From contig BCIA01000003.1 of NCBI GenBank assembly GCA_001599815.1, positions 1,984,001 through 2,048,000 of the forward strand: 64,000 nt of DNA, written 5' to 3'. How positions within the stretch are numbered: the first letter of the stretch is position 1; each line of letters begins with the position of its first letter. The notes under the pieces are model-generated. The model saw only the letters and a list, made by a program, of their open reading frames with translations. It ran no database searches and was not told the DNA's origin. Positions 1-11,730 of this stretch are shown here, piece by piece. Source of the DNA: Furcasterigmium furcatum. Its lineage: Eukaryota > Ascomycota > Sordariomycetes > Glomerellales > Plectosphaerellaceae. The position numbers and the translations under genes are program-made.

Positions 1-627
1 AAGGGGCCCTCTATCGTGTCGAGGTCGTGTGTGCCGATGGACACCAGTGTCCTTTGCCTGGCCAGGTTCATGTGCAGCTTGTCTTGCAGGGAGATGAAGG
101 AGTCGTAGCGGTCCTGGTTGAACTTGACGCCACGCAGGATGGCGCCGGCGACGAGGGGCCGCACTTGGGATGTGGATTCATGGACGGTGATGACATTTGT
201 CTTGGGGTCCTTGGGCTCGACCGTCCGCCAGTTCGGGGGCGCGACCTTTCCTCTGAAGATGTTGAGCATCAGGGCAATGCCTTCGAAGCACAACATGTCG
301 TATCTGTTGGCGGGGATCTCGATCTTGAGCTCGGGGGGCGCCTGGACGCCGTCGACGACGGGCCTGTCATCGTTCTCGGTGTCCTCGTCCAGCTCGATGC
401 CGAACTCGAAGCAGAGGTCCTCGAACTCCTCGGTCGTGAAGCTGGGCGGGGAGAGAAGCGCAAGTCAGCCAGAGTGACATACAGACAGGACGACACAGTC
501 GGCCGGAGGGCTGATGGTGGGGTTTGGAGGGGCACCGGAAGCGGGAGCTCCTTTTTCTGGCGTAACGAACTCACTTTTGACCGAGGGCCTTGTACAGGTC
601 GTACTTGTTGACGGTGATGGTCGGCAT
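1..627 (-). CDS. FRS1: Phenylalanine--tRNA ligase beta subunit, N-terminal part (cut by window edge)
   Basis: This is the beginning of the cytosolic phenylalanyl-tRNA synthetase beta subunit, which with the alpha subunit charges tRNA-Phe in an (alpha-beta)2 enzyme. Exon 1 is 627-575 (17 codons plus two bases, starting [17 protein letters not shown]). An intron with donor GTGAGT and acceptor CAG covers 574-442. Exon 2 runs from 441 off the left edge of the window. The visible protein carries the family's N-terminal signature: a stretch beginning [20 protein letters not shown], then [14 protein letters not shown], and later [20 protein letters not shown]. The N-terminal half resembles the archaeal/eukaryotic FRSB type and not the bacterial PheT. 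The catalytic-like core and B5 domains lie outside the window. The gene is transcribed away from the HExxH gene at 1884, so the two share a 1.26 kb divergent upstream region. Confidence 0.93.
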
Positions 628-1883
628 GGTGGCTTCGGGGTATTAGGTGGACATGCAATTGAGTTGTTCCGCCTGCGCCAAAACGCCGTGATCTGGGACG
701 TCCAAGTGGTCTTGAGTCACAGGAAATTTCGGGGGACTTGGGTTGAAGCAGAAGCACGAGCCATCCGAAACCCGGGGCCGTTGGAGTCTTGCCGCTTTAG
801 GGGTCGCTGAGGTGGTGGGAGGAGGGAATGACTAAGCCACGTGTGAACAGAGACCCAAACAACAGGATCAACAACACTGACTGAGACTCGCTGCTCCAAG
901 TGTCTGCACTCAACTAGCTGACACCGACCACACCGCAGTCGCTGATGTTACTGACAGGCCTGATGTCTGACCATAAGCCAAATATGTGCGATAGAGTCAT
1001 GTTCACCCGCCCGGGCTTGACCACAGTCGCCAAGACGACTTTCCTCTCCGTCTGCCGAGGTACAATGAGTTCGACAAGCAACAGCTCGAGGGACCCGTGA
1101 TACACGGCTTCATGCTGCTTCCACGGGCAAGCAAGCCACGACGGGATGCGAAATGGGACATCAGGTGCATTGATCCCTGGGCCGGAACTCGAAATGCCCG
1201 GCATGTTCGCGGCAAGACCCCTGGCGCAAGTTATAACCGTGTCGGGGACGCCTAAAATTCAGGGACGTTGCGACGCTAATTTAGCTGCCCTGCCCACTGC
1301 TGCCAGCATCTTGACAAGTTTAGAACATCCAGGTCGCTCAGCCCTACGATGGACATGGCACAGCCGTAGACCGGAGTCCTGGCAGAAGAGGCCGCCCTCC
1401 TAATCCTGGTGTAAATTTCACAGCGTTATTCCAGGCCCAGGGCCTCTGCCTCGCACTCTTGGAGGCGGGGAAAAGGGGCCTCGGTCCCCATTGGCCAGCC
1501 TGGACCCTCCTGTCGGTGCCCGCCGTTGTTTGACCCCTGGATTGGCCCGTCCTCCACGACCCGTGAATCTCACTCAATTTCACCTCGACAATGCGAAGCG
1601 AGATGGACCGGGGCGGTGTCGCCGAGCCGCTGGCACCCATTGGCGTGTTCGCCTAACGTGCCGCCCGATTCCATCGATGAAAGCTCACGATGCCCCATCC
1701 TTTGACGGCATCTTTGTTCTAGGCAACCGGCGCCGTTTGCTTATATTTGTGCTCTTTCCGTCCAGATTCCTTCTGCTTGCCTGGTGACGACAGTCGACGT
1801 GAACGGATAACCTCACTCATTACAGGTTACTACTATCTACCCAGCATAACTTATAATCCCACTACTTCTTCTTCTACTTCGAC
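628..1883. other. Divergent intergenic region between FRS1 and the HExxH protein gene
   Basis: No gene is supported here. It is the shared upstream region of a minus-strand and a plus-strand gene. A CACGTG E-box lies at 838-843, within 220 bases of the FRS1 start. A pyrimidine-rich stretch with several CT/TTC tracts leads into the plus-strand start at 1884, and a weak TATA-like element (TTATATTT) sits near 1740. Confidence 0.6.
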
Positions 1884-3090
1884 ATGAGGGCATCAAGTCT
1901 CGCCCACGGCTACACATGCCTCTCCCCCTTCTTGAGCCCTCCCGGCCTGGGACAGAGCCCCAACCGGCTCCTTCTCCGCCAGGATGAGATCGTCCCGTCC
2001 GACGACTTCGAGCTGCTCTTCCCCGAAGAAGAGGGCAACACCATCCTCGAGGCAAAAGGCCTTGGAGACATTGACGGCCCGTCCAGCACTGTCTCCCAGT
2101 GGGATCACGGCCGCCTGCCCCGAGCCTGCTGGGAGATGGCCACCTCGGAGGGCCCGGACCGCTACATCGGCGGCCAATGCACAGTTGCCGGCATCGAGGT
2201 GTACAACGTCACTTACAATGACTGCGACGAGCCCTGGATCGTGTGCCGCTGCCCCGAGGCCGAAGACAACCTCGACACGGTCGTCGCTGATCTTGGCAGG
2301 CTTCCCGTCGCGGCCAGAGAGAACGTCCGCTACGTAGTCATGGCTCCAAACAACACCTCACCGGATACGGTCGAGCTCGAGGGCGCCGCGCTGTACTGGG
2401 CCGGCGACCTGCTCATCTACGGCAACTGGTCGAGCGTCGGCCTGTTCGTGCACGAGGTGGCGCACAACCTGGACTTCTGGGTTGCTACCGACAAGGAGGA
2501 CACTCTATTTTCGAGTGAGTGGTCTTGCCGTTTCTGTTCGTCTGTTCCGTTCCGTTTACTGACTCGCTCCAGGCACTCAGGATTGGCGAGACGTCGTCGA
2601 TAACGACACCTGTGTCGCGGACGCCTATTCCCAGACTTGTAAGTCCAGCCCAATGACCTTGACGGCCAGAAGTCTGACGACGAGAGCAGCATACACAGAG
2701 GCCTATGCCCAGGCCGCCGTGCTCCTCGCCTACGAGCTCAACATCGAGCCGCTCGACAGGGTCGTTGACGATACCTGCATGTCCAGCGTCATGGAATACC
2801 TAACGGAGACGCTGGGCCCGTACCTAACCTATGTCCCGGATGCTACCTGTACCATGAGCAACAGGTTCCCGTACCCCTCCGACGATGAGATTTGCCTCGA
2901 CAAGGACGACGAGGCCTTTGAATGCGAGGACAACAAGAAGAGCGAAGACGGCGACGACGGCGACAACAACAGCTCGTCCTCCGGCGATGGCGGTTCGGAT
3001 GCTCCGAGGGCCTTCGCTTTGGGCGCGGTTCCCATGTTGTTGTCCTCTGCTGTGTTGGTGAATGCTCTTGGATTGTTCGGCGGCTGGTAA
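1884..3090 (+). CDS. Secreted HExxH protein, Con-13-like, with GPI-type tail
   Basis: The gene has three exons, 1884-2514, 2573-2638 and 2690-3090, joined in frame to give 365 residues. Residues 190-194 read HEVAH followed by NLD, the zinc-binding HExxH arrangement of a metallopeptidase or its inactive relative. Downstream, a segment containing DNDTCVADAYSQ matches my recollection of the fungal conidiation-specific Con-13-like family of secreted proteins. Several Asn-X-Ser/Thr sites (NVT, NTS, NWSS) suggest glycosylation. The C-terminus is acidic and serine-rich, then ends in a hydrophobic stretch (residues about 341-365) typical of a GPI-anchor signal. The N-terminal leader is only weakly hydrophobic, so either the start or the signal peptide is imperfect. 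The second acceptor could also be placed three bases upstream, adding one alanine. Protease activity is not established for the family. Confidence 0.72.
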
Positions 3091-3979
3091 CAAGATGCCG
3101 CCGATTTCAAGCCATCAACTTTCACATAGATGTACCTAAACTTGTTGTAAATAGAAAAAACTATATACCCACAGGAGCAAAAGGCGCTTCAAGTTGCATC
3201 TTCGTTGAGAAACAAAGACCCGTGTCTCGGGGTTGCGATTCCGGGATGTTTCAGTAGCAGGGCGAGAGTAGGAAGATATTGTCATTAAGTTAAGCACCTG
3301 CTTACTCTGCGCCTAGGAAACGTTCTCAAACATCCGGGGCCGGCGGGCAGTTGTGGACTTCAAGCCATGGTGCCGTTGAGGCTTGCTGCTTTTATGAGAT
3401 GGACTGGATGTATGATGTGAGGGCTCCCCAAAAGCAGCAGGTAATGGACACGTGACAACGCATGGGGGCGGTCTGCTCCTTCGCTGTTGCCCCGCGAAGG
3501 AAGCTTCGCCCAAAACCAAAGGTGGCCCGGGCGCTATGATGGAAAGGTAAGGTGGGACCCAATTCCGAACCTGAACCAGAGCCAGAGCCAGCGCCTGGGC
3601 TGCACTTACGTCGAACCTCGAGAAAGGAACATTCACCTCCAAAGCTGCATCCCTCTGCCCAATCTTCGCCTTGTCCACCATCTCCTCCGCTGGCCCTGCC
3701 GTCGCCTCCTGTCGCCTCATTCCTGGCAAGGTCAGCTCCCGTCGCCTCCGTCTGTCCCACACGCCACTGCGCCTTCGATTCCCCTGGTCCAGATACCGGA
3801 CCACAACAACAGAATCCCGCCCGCGAACTATTGATTGCATCACACACATCCGTACACCACCCGCGACCGATACCACGCCGATCACCCACCTCGACTCCCC
3901 AACGATCCCTCTTCGTCATCCGACACCCCCATCGACATAATCGCACATACTTAGATACCCCCCTCCCCCGTCGCTCGCC
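3091..3979. other. Upstream region of the PP2A scaffold gene
   Basis: No gene is supported. The first part should hold the 3' UTR of the HExxH gene and the rest the promoter and leader of the PP2A gene. A CACGTG E-box sits at 3449-3454 in the context ACACGTGAC. The last 300 bases are rich in C and CCACC-type runs, as is common in fungal leaders. Confidence 0.5.
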
Positions 3980-6266
3980 ATGGCAGAAGGTCCGAGTGCC
4001 AACGACGAGCTCTACCCCATCGCCGTCCTCATCGACGAGCTCAAGGTATGGTGTTGACGCACACACGCCCTGTCGGCACCCCCAGACCTCAGGCTGACCC
4101 CTCTCTAGCACGATGATGTACTCCTCCGCTTGAATGCCATTCACCGCCTTTCCACTATCGCTCTTGCCCTCGGCGCGGAGCGCACGCGCGAGGAGCTCAT
4201 CCCCTTCCTGGACGGTCCGTTTTCCCTCCCCACGCGCATCTCGCCGCCACCGAGGAAGCCCCTGAACTAACCTCCAACATTGCAGAGTCGGTTGAGGACG
4301 AGGATGAGGTCCTGGTCGCGCTGAGCGAGGAGCTCGGCAGCTTCATCGAGTACGTCGGCGGCCCTCAGTGGGGTCACGTCCTGCTCTCGCCTCTCGAGAA
4401 CCTTGCTGCGATAGAGGAACCCGTCGTCCGTGACAAGGTGAATACCGTCTGCTCTGCCCCTAAATCTCGCAGTTCCCGGACTGACCCTCCCCCCCAACCA
4501 GGCCGTCGAGTCCCTCAACAAGATCTGCAACGAGCTCTCCCCCCAGCAAGTCGAGGAGTATTTCGTCCCCCTCACCTTCCGCCTCGCCAAAGCCGAATGG
4601 TTCACCTCCAAGGTGTCAGGCTGCGGCCTCTTCACCGCCCCCTACAGCAAGGTCTCGTCTGGCACGCAAGAAGATCTGAGGAAGGCTTTCAGTCAGCTCG
4701 TGCACGATGAGACCCCGATGGTCCGTCGTCAGGCTGCCACCAACATGGCCAAGTTTGTCAAGGAGATGACCGCCGATGTCGTCGTCGAAGACATGATGCC
4801 CCTGTTCCAGCATCTGGCGCAAGACGACCAGGACAGCGTCCGCCTTCTCACCGTCGAGATCCTCGTCTCCATCGCCGAGGTCGTGCCCAAGGAGCAGCAG
4901 TCCAGCCACGGCGTGCTGTTGGCGCTTCTGCGGTCTCTGATCGAGGACAAGAGCTGGAGGGTTCGCTACATGATTGCCGACCGATTCGAGAAGGTATGTT
5001 GCTCGATGCCTCGTTTTTCGGCCATGTTCTTGGTGCTAACCGTGACCAGATTGCCAAGGCTGTGGATGACGAGACGGTCTCGCGGGATCTGGTCCCCTCC
5101 TTCACCAGGTTGTTGAAGGATACGGAAGCCGAGGTCAGGACCGCCATTGCCGGTCAAATACCCGGTTTCTGCGCTCTCATCGACCGCAATGTTCTCCTTA
5201 ACGATGTGATCGCCACGATCGAGGACCTGGTTTCCGACACCTCTCAGCACGTCCGTGCCGCGCTGGGCACCCAGATCAGCGGCCTGGCTCCCATTCTTGG
5301 CAAGCAAGAGTAAGTCAAGCCATGTCATTGAGGATGAACCCCGCCTGACTTTTGTCACAGGACCATCGACCACCTCCTTCCCATGTTCCTGCAGATGCTC
5401 AAGGACGAGTTCCCTGAAGTTCGCCTGCACATCATCTCCAAACTCGAGCTCGTCAACCAGGGTAAGTCGTTCCGAACGTGCGAGGTTAAGCATCTGCTAA
5501 TGGTCAACCAGTGATTGGCATTGAGCTGCTCTCGCAGTCGCTGCTCCCCGCCATCATCCAGCTGGCCGAGGACAAGCAGTGGCGTGTCAGGCTCGCCATC
5601 ATCGAATACATCCCTCTCCTCGCCTCCCAGCTCGGCGTCAAGTTTTTCGACGAGAAGTTGGCCAACCTGTGTATGAGCTGGCTGGGCGATACCGTCTTCT
5701 CTATCCGCGAAGCGGCTACCCACAACCTCAAGAAGCTGACCGAGGTCTTCGGCGTCGAGTGGGCCAGCGAGGCCATCATCCCCAAGGTGACAGCCATGGG
5801 TAACCACCCCAACTATCTGTACAGGATGACGACCTGCTTTGCCATCACGGTATGTTTGACGAGGGACTGGACATACATTTGCATCGCGCGCTAACACTCC
5901 GACCAGACGCTCGCCCCCGTTATCAGCATGGAGGTGATCTCGACGAGCATCCTGCCGCAACTCCTCGACAAGCTCGCGGAGGATGACATCCCCAACATTC
6001 GATTCAACGTGGCCAAGACGTACGGCGTGCTCATCGATGTGCTGCGCCGGCTGCCGGAGACGGGCACCATCTACAGCCTGGAGAAGGAGGGCGTGGAGCT
6101 GTCGCCGTCGACCCGCGGCATGGAGCTCATCCAGAGCCGGATCCTGCCCAAGCTGGAGAAGCTGCAGAAGGATGACGACGTGGACGTCCGCTTCTTCGCC
6201 ACCACGGCGGCCAACTCGGTGACGGGATCGGCGGCGGGCGGCGAGCCCATGAACACATCACCATAG
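3980..6266 (+). CDS. TPD3: Protein phosphatase 2A 65-kDa scaffold subunit A (PR65, HEAT repeats)
   Basis: This encodes the structural A subunit of PP2A, the HEAT-repeat scaffold that holds the catalytic C subunit and a variable B subunit. Eight exons join in frame: 3980-4045, 4109-4214, 4286-4437, 4502-4993, 5050-5309, 5361-5461, 5512-5849 and 5907-6266, giving 624 residues, the usual fungal length. The start [20 protein letters not shown] and the following [20 protein letters not shown] are family hallmarks. Regular about 39-residue helical repeats follow, with recurring motifs such as [17 protein letters not shown] and [18 protein letters not shown] in which Trp-Arg-Val-Arg marks successive HEAT units. 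All introns are 50-75 nt with GT-AG ends. The 3' end converges on EFM4 with 365 bases between the stop codons. Confidence 0.96.
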
Positions 6267-6631
6267 ATGAGCAAGTCGAGACGTAATGAAGCAATTCCAT
6301 GGATTTCAGCAATTTCGATGCTCGCAGTCGGGACGCCGCCGCCGGAACGTGGTCGCGGCGTGGGCTATGGGGTGATGTCGTGCCAGGGATAGAGTTGATC
6401 ACGAGGGTTGCATGGGTAGAACAGGGGAGTTGCGAGAGTTTCAGGTTTGTATGATACAAAAACCTTTGGTCCGGCGAGTGAGTACATGGAACATGATATT
6501 TTGCGAAGCGAGTGGCATCTGCCTCGGGAGTCGTCTTGCACTCGTGATGCGTTCACCAGCCCAGTGGTTAATATGAGGCGCCCTCATGAGCCTCTCCAGT
6601 TCATGCCGGGTCTATTATCTTCGTGCCTCGC
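6267..6631. other. Convergent 3' region between PP2A scaffold and EFM4
   Basis: Two genes end toward each other here. The stretch should contain both 3' UTRs. I see no further gene or clear structural element. Confidence 0.5.
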
Positions 6632-7511
6632 TCAGCTCGCCTCCTTCCGGAAGCACAGGGTGCTAATCGCCTGCCCCTTGGCCCCTCCGAACTGGAAGCT
6701 GGGATAGTTGATCCTGTCCACCTTGACGAACCTCCCCTCGCCGCCCTCCGCAGCCCCTTCGAACCACGCCCCCAGCTCGTCCTCGGTCCAGTTACAGCTC
6801 GTGACCAGGAACAGCCCCCCGTCCCTCACGAGCCGGAGAACCCGCCCCTTGTAGCCCTCACACACCCTCCTCCCCGTCGCGGGATCGGCCTCCTCGGAGA
6901 GACAGATCGCGTCGAACGTCCCCTTGTCCAGCACGAGGTCCCACCCCCTGCTCTGCGCCCCGGCCAGGGGCACGCTGTACTCTCCCCGGAGGACATCCCA
7001 CTCGGCGAACGCGATGCCCTTCTCCTCCTCTTCCTCTTCTTCCACCCCGTCCATGGCCTCTGTATCGGTCCCCTCCTCGTCCTCGGTGGGCCGCGCCCTC
7101 CTCGCCCGGGCAATCTGCGCGGCCAGCTCGACGCTCCGCGCCGAGTAGTCCACGCCCATCATGGCCCCGCGCCACCCGTCGTCGCGCAGCGCGAAGAGCA
7201 GGCTCCCGTTCCCGCAGCCGAGGTCGAGGAAGGACGCGTCCTCGCGGCGCGCGTCGTGGTCGAAGGACGCGGACTCGGTGATGCCGTCGAGGAAGGCGAG
7301 GGTGCGCGCCTCGGCGTCGGCGTCGTCGAACCAGACTGTGCCTTCGTCGGAGGGGTCGGCGGCGTGGTTGGTCAGCTCGGTGGTGTAGAGGGCGTCCCAG
7401 CTGGAGGAGGTTAGCGGGCGGCGTGCCGGGAGGGGAGTTGGCAGAGGATGGGGCGTACTATTCCCGGGTGCCGAGCTTGGACGGCTCGAGGTGGCTGGGG
7501 TGTGAGGCCAT
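6632..7511 (-). CDS. EFM4: eEF1A protein-lysine N-methyltransferase (EFM4/METTL10 family)
   Basis: This predicts a class I SAM-dependent methyltransferase whose family methylates a lysine of elongation factor eEF1A in the cytosol. Exon 1 is 7511-7459 and exon 2 is 7400-6632; the 58-base intron splits the tyrosine codon of LGTREYWDALYTTEL, the conserved N-terminal signature. The product is 273 residues. Motif I reads DLGCGNGSL (residues 77-85) and is followed by GVDYS at about 100. DLVLDKGTFDAICLS and the post-motif segment SCNWTEDEL also fit the family, and the C-terminus carries the YPSFQFGG motif. An unusual acidic insert (about residues 121-146, including seven consecutive glutamates) interrupts the Rossmann core after motif II. 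The acceptor CTCCTCCAG and donor GTACGC are both acceptable. Confidence 0.92.
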
Positions 7512-8413
7512 GGTTTCTGAGTAGCCAGGCGAGCGATAGGGAGAAATGGGAGTCTGGGGGCAAGGAAGGACTGCAGTTTTTGAATCGTCTTGCTGCCGCT
7601 GGAGAATTATTTGCAGCAGTCGTTGATGGTGGTGGGGTGGCCCGGCAATTGGAAGCTCCCGTACTCTAAAGGGCAGGCGGTCAGTGAACTCATGGCCCGG
7701 GGACGACCCCTCACTGCGAAACATGAAAAGGAGGGGCAGGGAGGGGTCGATCTTACGTACAGTGGGACTGGAAAGAAGGTGCAGCAACAAGTAACCTGGA
7801 GGTTCCCTGTAGCGTTGGGACTGCATCTGGACTGGACTGGAGTTCACCGTCACCCCCCTGATGAGCAGCCCGGGCCTGGAGAGCAGCCAATGTACTGGAA
7901 GCCTGACGGGCAGTCACTCAGTCACCTGGACGCACCCATAACTGCAGACCTCTCTCCAAACCCTCAGGTGATTCTCCCGGCCCAGTGAGGGCCCTAGAGC
8001 CGTAACAACAAGTAAACTGGCCCCTGCCTGGTATCCTGGCTCTCGCGACGTCTACCATGTCTACCGGACCATTCGGAGATGCCTATGCCTCCTCAATCTC
8101 AAGCTCCCGCCCTCCATGTAAAGCCCGGCCCGCCACACCCTGCACAGCCATGCCGCAGAAGTAGAATGGAATAATAGTATGAATGGAAGTTGAAGAAGAA
8201 TTTCCGCAGGCCGTTGGGCATCACTCCCACAAACCTGAACAAAAGGCCGTCATGTTTTTCTCGTAATCATTCATCAGGCCGCCCGGGTCCCATTTGGTCC
8301 CTGCTGAGCGCCCTCTTGAACCGCCGCAGGGCCGTCTCCTGCCTGGCCACCGGGCGCTCCACGAGCACCTGCTCGTTTCCCGCAGGAGGCCGGACCGGGC
8401 GACGCGAGGGACT
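7512..8413. other. Intergenic region between EFM4 and the Q-rich protein gene
   Basis: This 0.9 kb tract should hold the EFM4 promoter and the 3' UTR of the Q-rich gene. I see no conserved coding sequence in it. Confidence 0.5.
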
Positions 8414-10088
8414 CTATCCGAGCGTCCACACCGGTGCCTTGAGCAGGACCTGGCGGCTGCGCACCTCGACGGCGAGGAACGCGGCGAATCGGATCTTAGG
8501 TACATCCTTGCTCGGGCCTGCAGATATGGTCAAGTCAGTGTCTGCTTCTGATGGAGGAAACGTCACGCTCATGTCCAACGTACCGCCCCTGGCCTTGTCT
8601 GGCCGGCTTCCCTTAGCCCCGGCCTTCTCCGGCAGCTCGTCCTCGTCGTCGTCCGAATGCTCGGCCTCGACGCCACTCTCCAGCGGCGGCAATGCCGTCT
8701 TCTCAACCTCCATGATGTTGGTGTTGACGATGTCACCGGGCAGCGGGTACGTGATGGCCACGTCCCGACTCTCGACCGGCAGGTTGGCGGCGATGCCCAC
8801 CGCCAGTTCCACGATCGTCGTCGCGCTGCCGTCGACACCCGGCGGGGGAGGGTCCGTCAGGTACTGGTACAGCGCTGCCGTGAGGTTCGATGTGCACATG
8901 CGCGTAAAGTCCTGTCTGAACTCGACACTCTGCTGTGAGCCCAGGACCGGCTGCAAGCCGTCCAGCGTCGTCATTCTCCAGCTCACGATCTTGTTCGTAT
9001 GCGCTTCGTACTCCTCCTGAGCGTTCAGCGTGTATGAAGCGTTCCGGATGTTCCTCTCGATGTCCTTGAGCTGCCGGCTCAACTCGAAGCTCAGGCCGGG
9101 GTGGAAGCACTTGTTGAAGATCTCCTCGACGAGCCACCTCGTGATCACCGCACGGCCCACCGCCATCATCTCCTGCTTGCCCGTCTTGAGCGCGTCCACG
9201 CTGACATACCGGTCAAGCCACTGTGGCACGCTCTTCCAGTCCTTGCGCACGTTGAAGGAGAGATTGTTAATCGCCCCATTCAGGCGGTTGAACCTGGTAA
9301 CGTACTCGCCGTCGTCCAGGGCGGTTCGGGACTGAGTGATGCGCTGGTTCGCCACGGCGTTCTGGAGCTGCTCCACCTGTCCGTTGAGCTGCTCAATCTG
9401 TGCCTTGCCGTCGAAGAAGAGCCGCTTGACGTTCTTATACTTGGTCACTAGTCTCGCCATTAGCATATCTTATTGCGACAACTGCAGCACCGATGAAATG
9501 GGAAACTCACAGAGCTCCTTGAACTTATCAGGATCGGATGCGTCCGGGTTCGAAGGCTGGGGGCTGTTCCGGCCCTGATCTGCGCCAGAGCCTTCGAACT
9601 GCGGCGGCCTCTCCTGGCCGGTGCCGGCTCGCAGATTGTTGTTATTGGGGCCGCCAGGCGGAGCACCCGGGGGTTGGCTGTGCCTGTAACCCGAGGGGGC
9701 GCCGGGGGGGGCATCGATGGAGCCTCTCAGGGTCTTTTCGGACCCCTGAGCCCGTCTATCGGGCGGAGGTACGCCCGGCGCCATGTTGCGTTGTTGGGGA
9801 GGGCCTTGCTGCTGGGGTGAGGGGCCTGCAGATGTAGGAGGGAGCGGGCTGTTGTCTTGGACCTGCCCGGAGTAGTTGACGGCGGGAGAACCTTGCGCCG
9901 AGAGCTGTTGGTGGGCAGAACGGGCGTCAGAGTCGGTAGCGGGTGACTCATGCGACAGCTGCGAGATTGTTTCTGCGTTTGACTGTTGCTGACCGCCGGC
10001 AAGCAAGTGACCGGAGGTGGTTGTCGTGACGATCGGGGGAGGGCCGCCGGGGAAATGGGACTGGCCACGCAGCTGGTCGGAGCGTTGA

Positions 10089-10129
<41 letters not shown>

Positions 10130-11566
10130 AGGATTGGGGTCGAAGATGGCTTGGCCGTACTGGACTTGTTGGTCGGGCGAGGTTTGTTGCAGCAGGGGGT
10201 GAACCTGGGGTTGCTGCTGGTGCTGCTGGAAGTTGATGTCCTCGTAGGGGGAGGTGTCGAGGTCGCTCTGGACGTAGCGGATGGAGTTGCGGTTCGCCTC
10301 GTGCTGGGGGTCCTGAACGAGGATGTCGCGGTTAGAATCCCTCGCAAAATACTGATCGTCGAAGTCCCCGTGCCCGTGCAGAGGGGAAGGCTGGGAGTCG
10401 GCTGTGTGGGATTGCCAGTCGGAGGGCTGGTCCAGGGACAGCTGGGAGACCTGCGAGACGCCGGTGGGGATGATGGGTGGATTTCTCACCCTTTTAGAAG
10501 GTCTTCGCCCCAGGGAACTGGACTGCTGCTCGAGGAGCTGCGGTGGTGGAGGCAGCTGCTGCGACAGCGAGTGTTGGTGGTGGTGGTGAGGGTGAGGGTG
10601 GGGGTGGGGTTGCTGCTGCTGCTGTTGTTGCTGCTGCGACTGCTGGTCCTTCCCAGAGAAGATATTCTTGATTAATCTGCGAGCCGATGATCGGGATTTG
10701 GTCTCGGGCTGCTGCTGGGGAGGATGAGGCAGCTTCTGCTGCTGGCCGGGACCGCCTGGCGGGGGATAGTGAACGGTGTTGTGGAGGTCGTCAACGGAAC
10801 TGGATGCGGCGCCGTAAGGCGGGTGCACGTGGTAAGGGTTGGCGATGGAGTATCGCTGGGACTGTGATCGGGAGACGTTCTCGATAAAGTCTTGTTGTTG
10901 CTGGTGGTGTTGCGAGTTGTTGTTCCTCTGGCGCGGGTCAAAGGGGACGTGGGAGGGGTTGTGCAACGGCTGAGAGCCACGGCGACCTACTTGGGCGAGC
11001 GATGAGGGGTTGTCGTAGTCGTGAGGAGGGGGCCGTGGAGGCGTATCCTGGGCGCCGGCGGCGGCGTGGAGCAATTGTTGTCGCTGCTGTGGGCTGAGGA
11101 TAGGCTGCTGTTGGGGATTGTCGAACGGGTCGTTGTTGGAGCCGAAGGCGGTGGCCGACGAGGCTGAATGGGGGTCTTTGGGATTTGCTGAGGGAGAAAG
11201 AGGGTTGGTGTTGTTGTTGCTGATGTTGATGTTGGCGGCGGTGCTGTTAGCGATGGCAGCAGCGCCGGGCGCAGAGGCTGGAGCCTGAGGCGAAGCAGTA
11301 GCGGTGGTGGGAGTTGCGAGTGCTGCTTGGACCTGCTGCGCTGGCGGTCTCCCAGGGCCGCCCTGGGCTTGGGCCTGTGCCTGTGCTTGGGCTTGTGCTT
11401 GCTGTTGTTGGGCAGGAGCGATGGGACCAGGACCAGGACCGGGACCAGGACCTACGGCAACAGCGACAGCAGCTCCCGCAGAAGAGGGCGTCGAAGGCTC
11501 AGGCGCGGATGCGAGAGCGTTCTGGGAGCGATTGCTGTGCTTTCCAATGCGACCGAAGGAGGGCAT
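8414..11566 (-). CDS. Large Q/P-rich low-complexity protein with conserved coiled-coil C-terminal domain
   Basis: Two exons, 11566-9511 and 9447-8414, join in frame (donor GTGAGT; branch point GCTAAT; acceptor CTAG) to give 1029 residues. The start MPSFGRIGKHSNRSQNALAS and the C-terminal domain from about residue 677 recall a conserved filamentous-fungal family, sometimes labelled S-adenosylmethionine-dependent methyltransferase-like, although I see no SAM motif. The first two thirds are disordered: Gly-Pro and Gln-Ala alternations, His-Pro repeats, and polyglutamine including a pure 13-unit run. The C-terminal third begins DPDKFKELLTKYKNVKRLFF, predicts a coiled coil around IEQLNGQVEQLQNAV, and contains FNRLNGAINNLSFNVRKDW. 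The final segment FAAFLAVEVRSRQVLLKAPV looks conserved. The molecular function is unknown. The promoter side is a 4 kb gene-free tract. Confidence 0.78.
10091..10129 (-). repeat. (CAG)13 trinucleotide repeat encoding polyglutamine
   Basis: Thirteen uninterrupted CTG units on the plus strand (CAG on the coding strand) encode a Q13 tract in the Q-rich protein. The purity of the codon run, compared with mixed CAG/CAA elsewhere in the gene, suggests a length-variable microsatellite. Confidence 0.95.
11340..11460 (-). repeat. Imperfect tandem repeats encoding Gly-Pro and Gln-Ala alternations
   Basis: Within the N-terminal coding region of the Q-rich protein, two short-period repeats lie side by side. 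One encodes alternating Gly-Pro and the other alternating Gln-Ala. They are six-base periods with third-position variation. Confidence 0.8.
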
Positions 11567-11710
11567 TATTATTTGGGGAAATGAATGCGGACGACAAGAG
11601 ATCTAGTACTGCCGTCTCTGTCTCCGGTGCGGGTAAGTATGTATCAGTGTGCGAGGGTTCCCTGCTGCCGGGTCGGACAGGACAAGAGAGCCTGAGGACA
11701 GCTCGGGCGC

Positions 11711-11730
11711 AGCTCAGCTCAGCTCAGCTC
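11711..11730. repeat. AGCTC pentamer tandem repeat
   Basis: Four perfect copies of a five-base unit lie about 150 bases upstream of the Q-rich gene start, probably in its leader or core promoter. Confidence 0.85.

Noticed and set aside
9985..10675. Leu-rich frame antisense to the Q-rich gene
   Set aside because: It is the mirror of CAG/CTG repeats read as leucine codons, not an independent gene.
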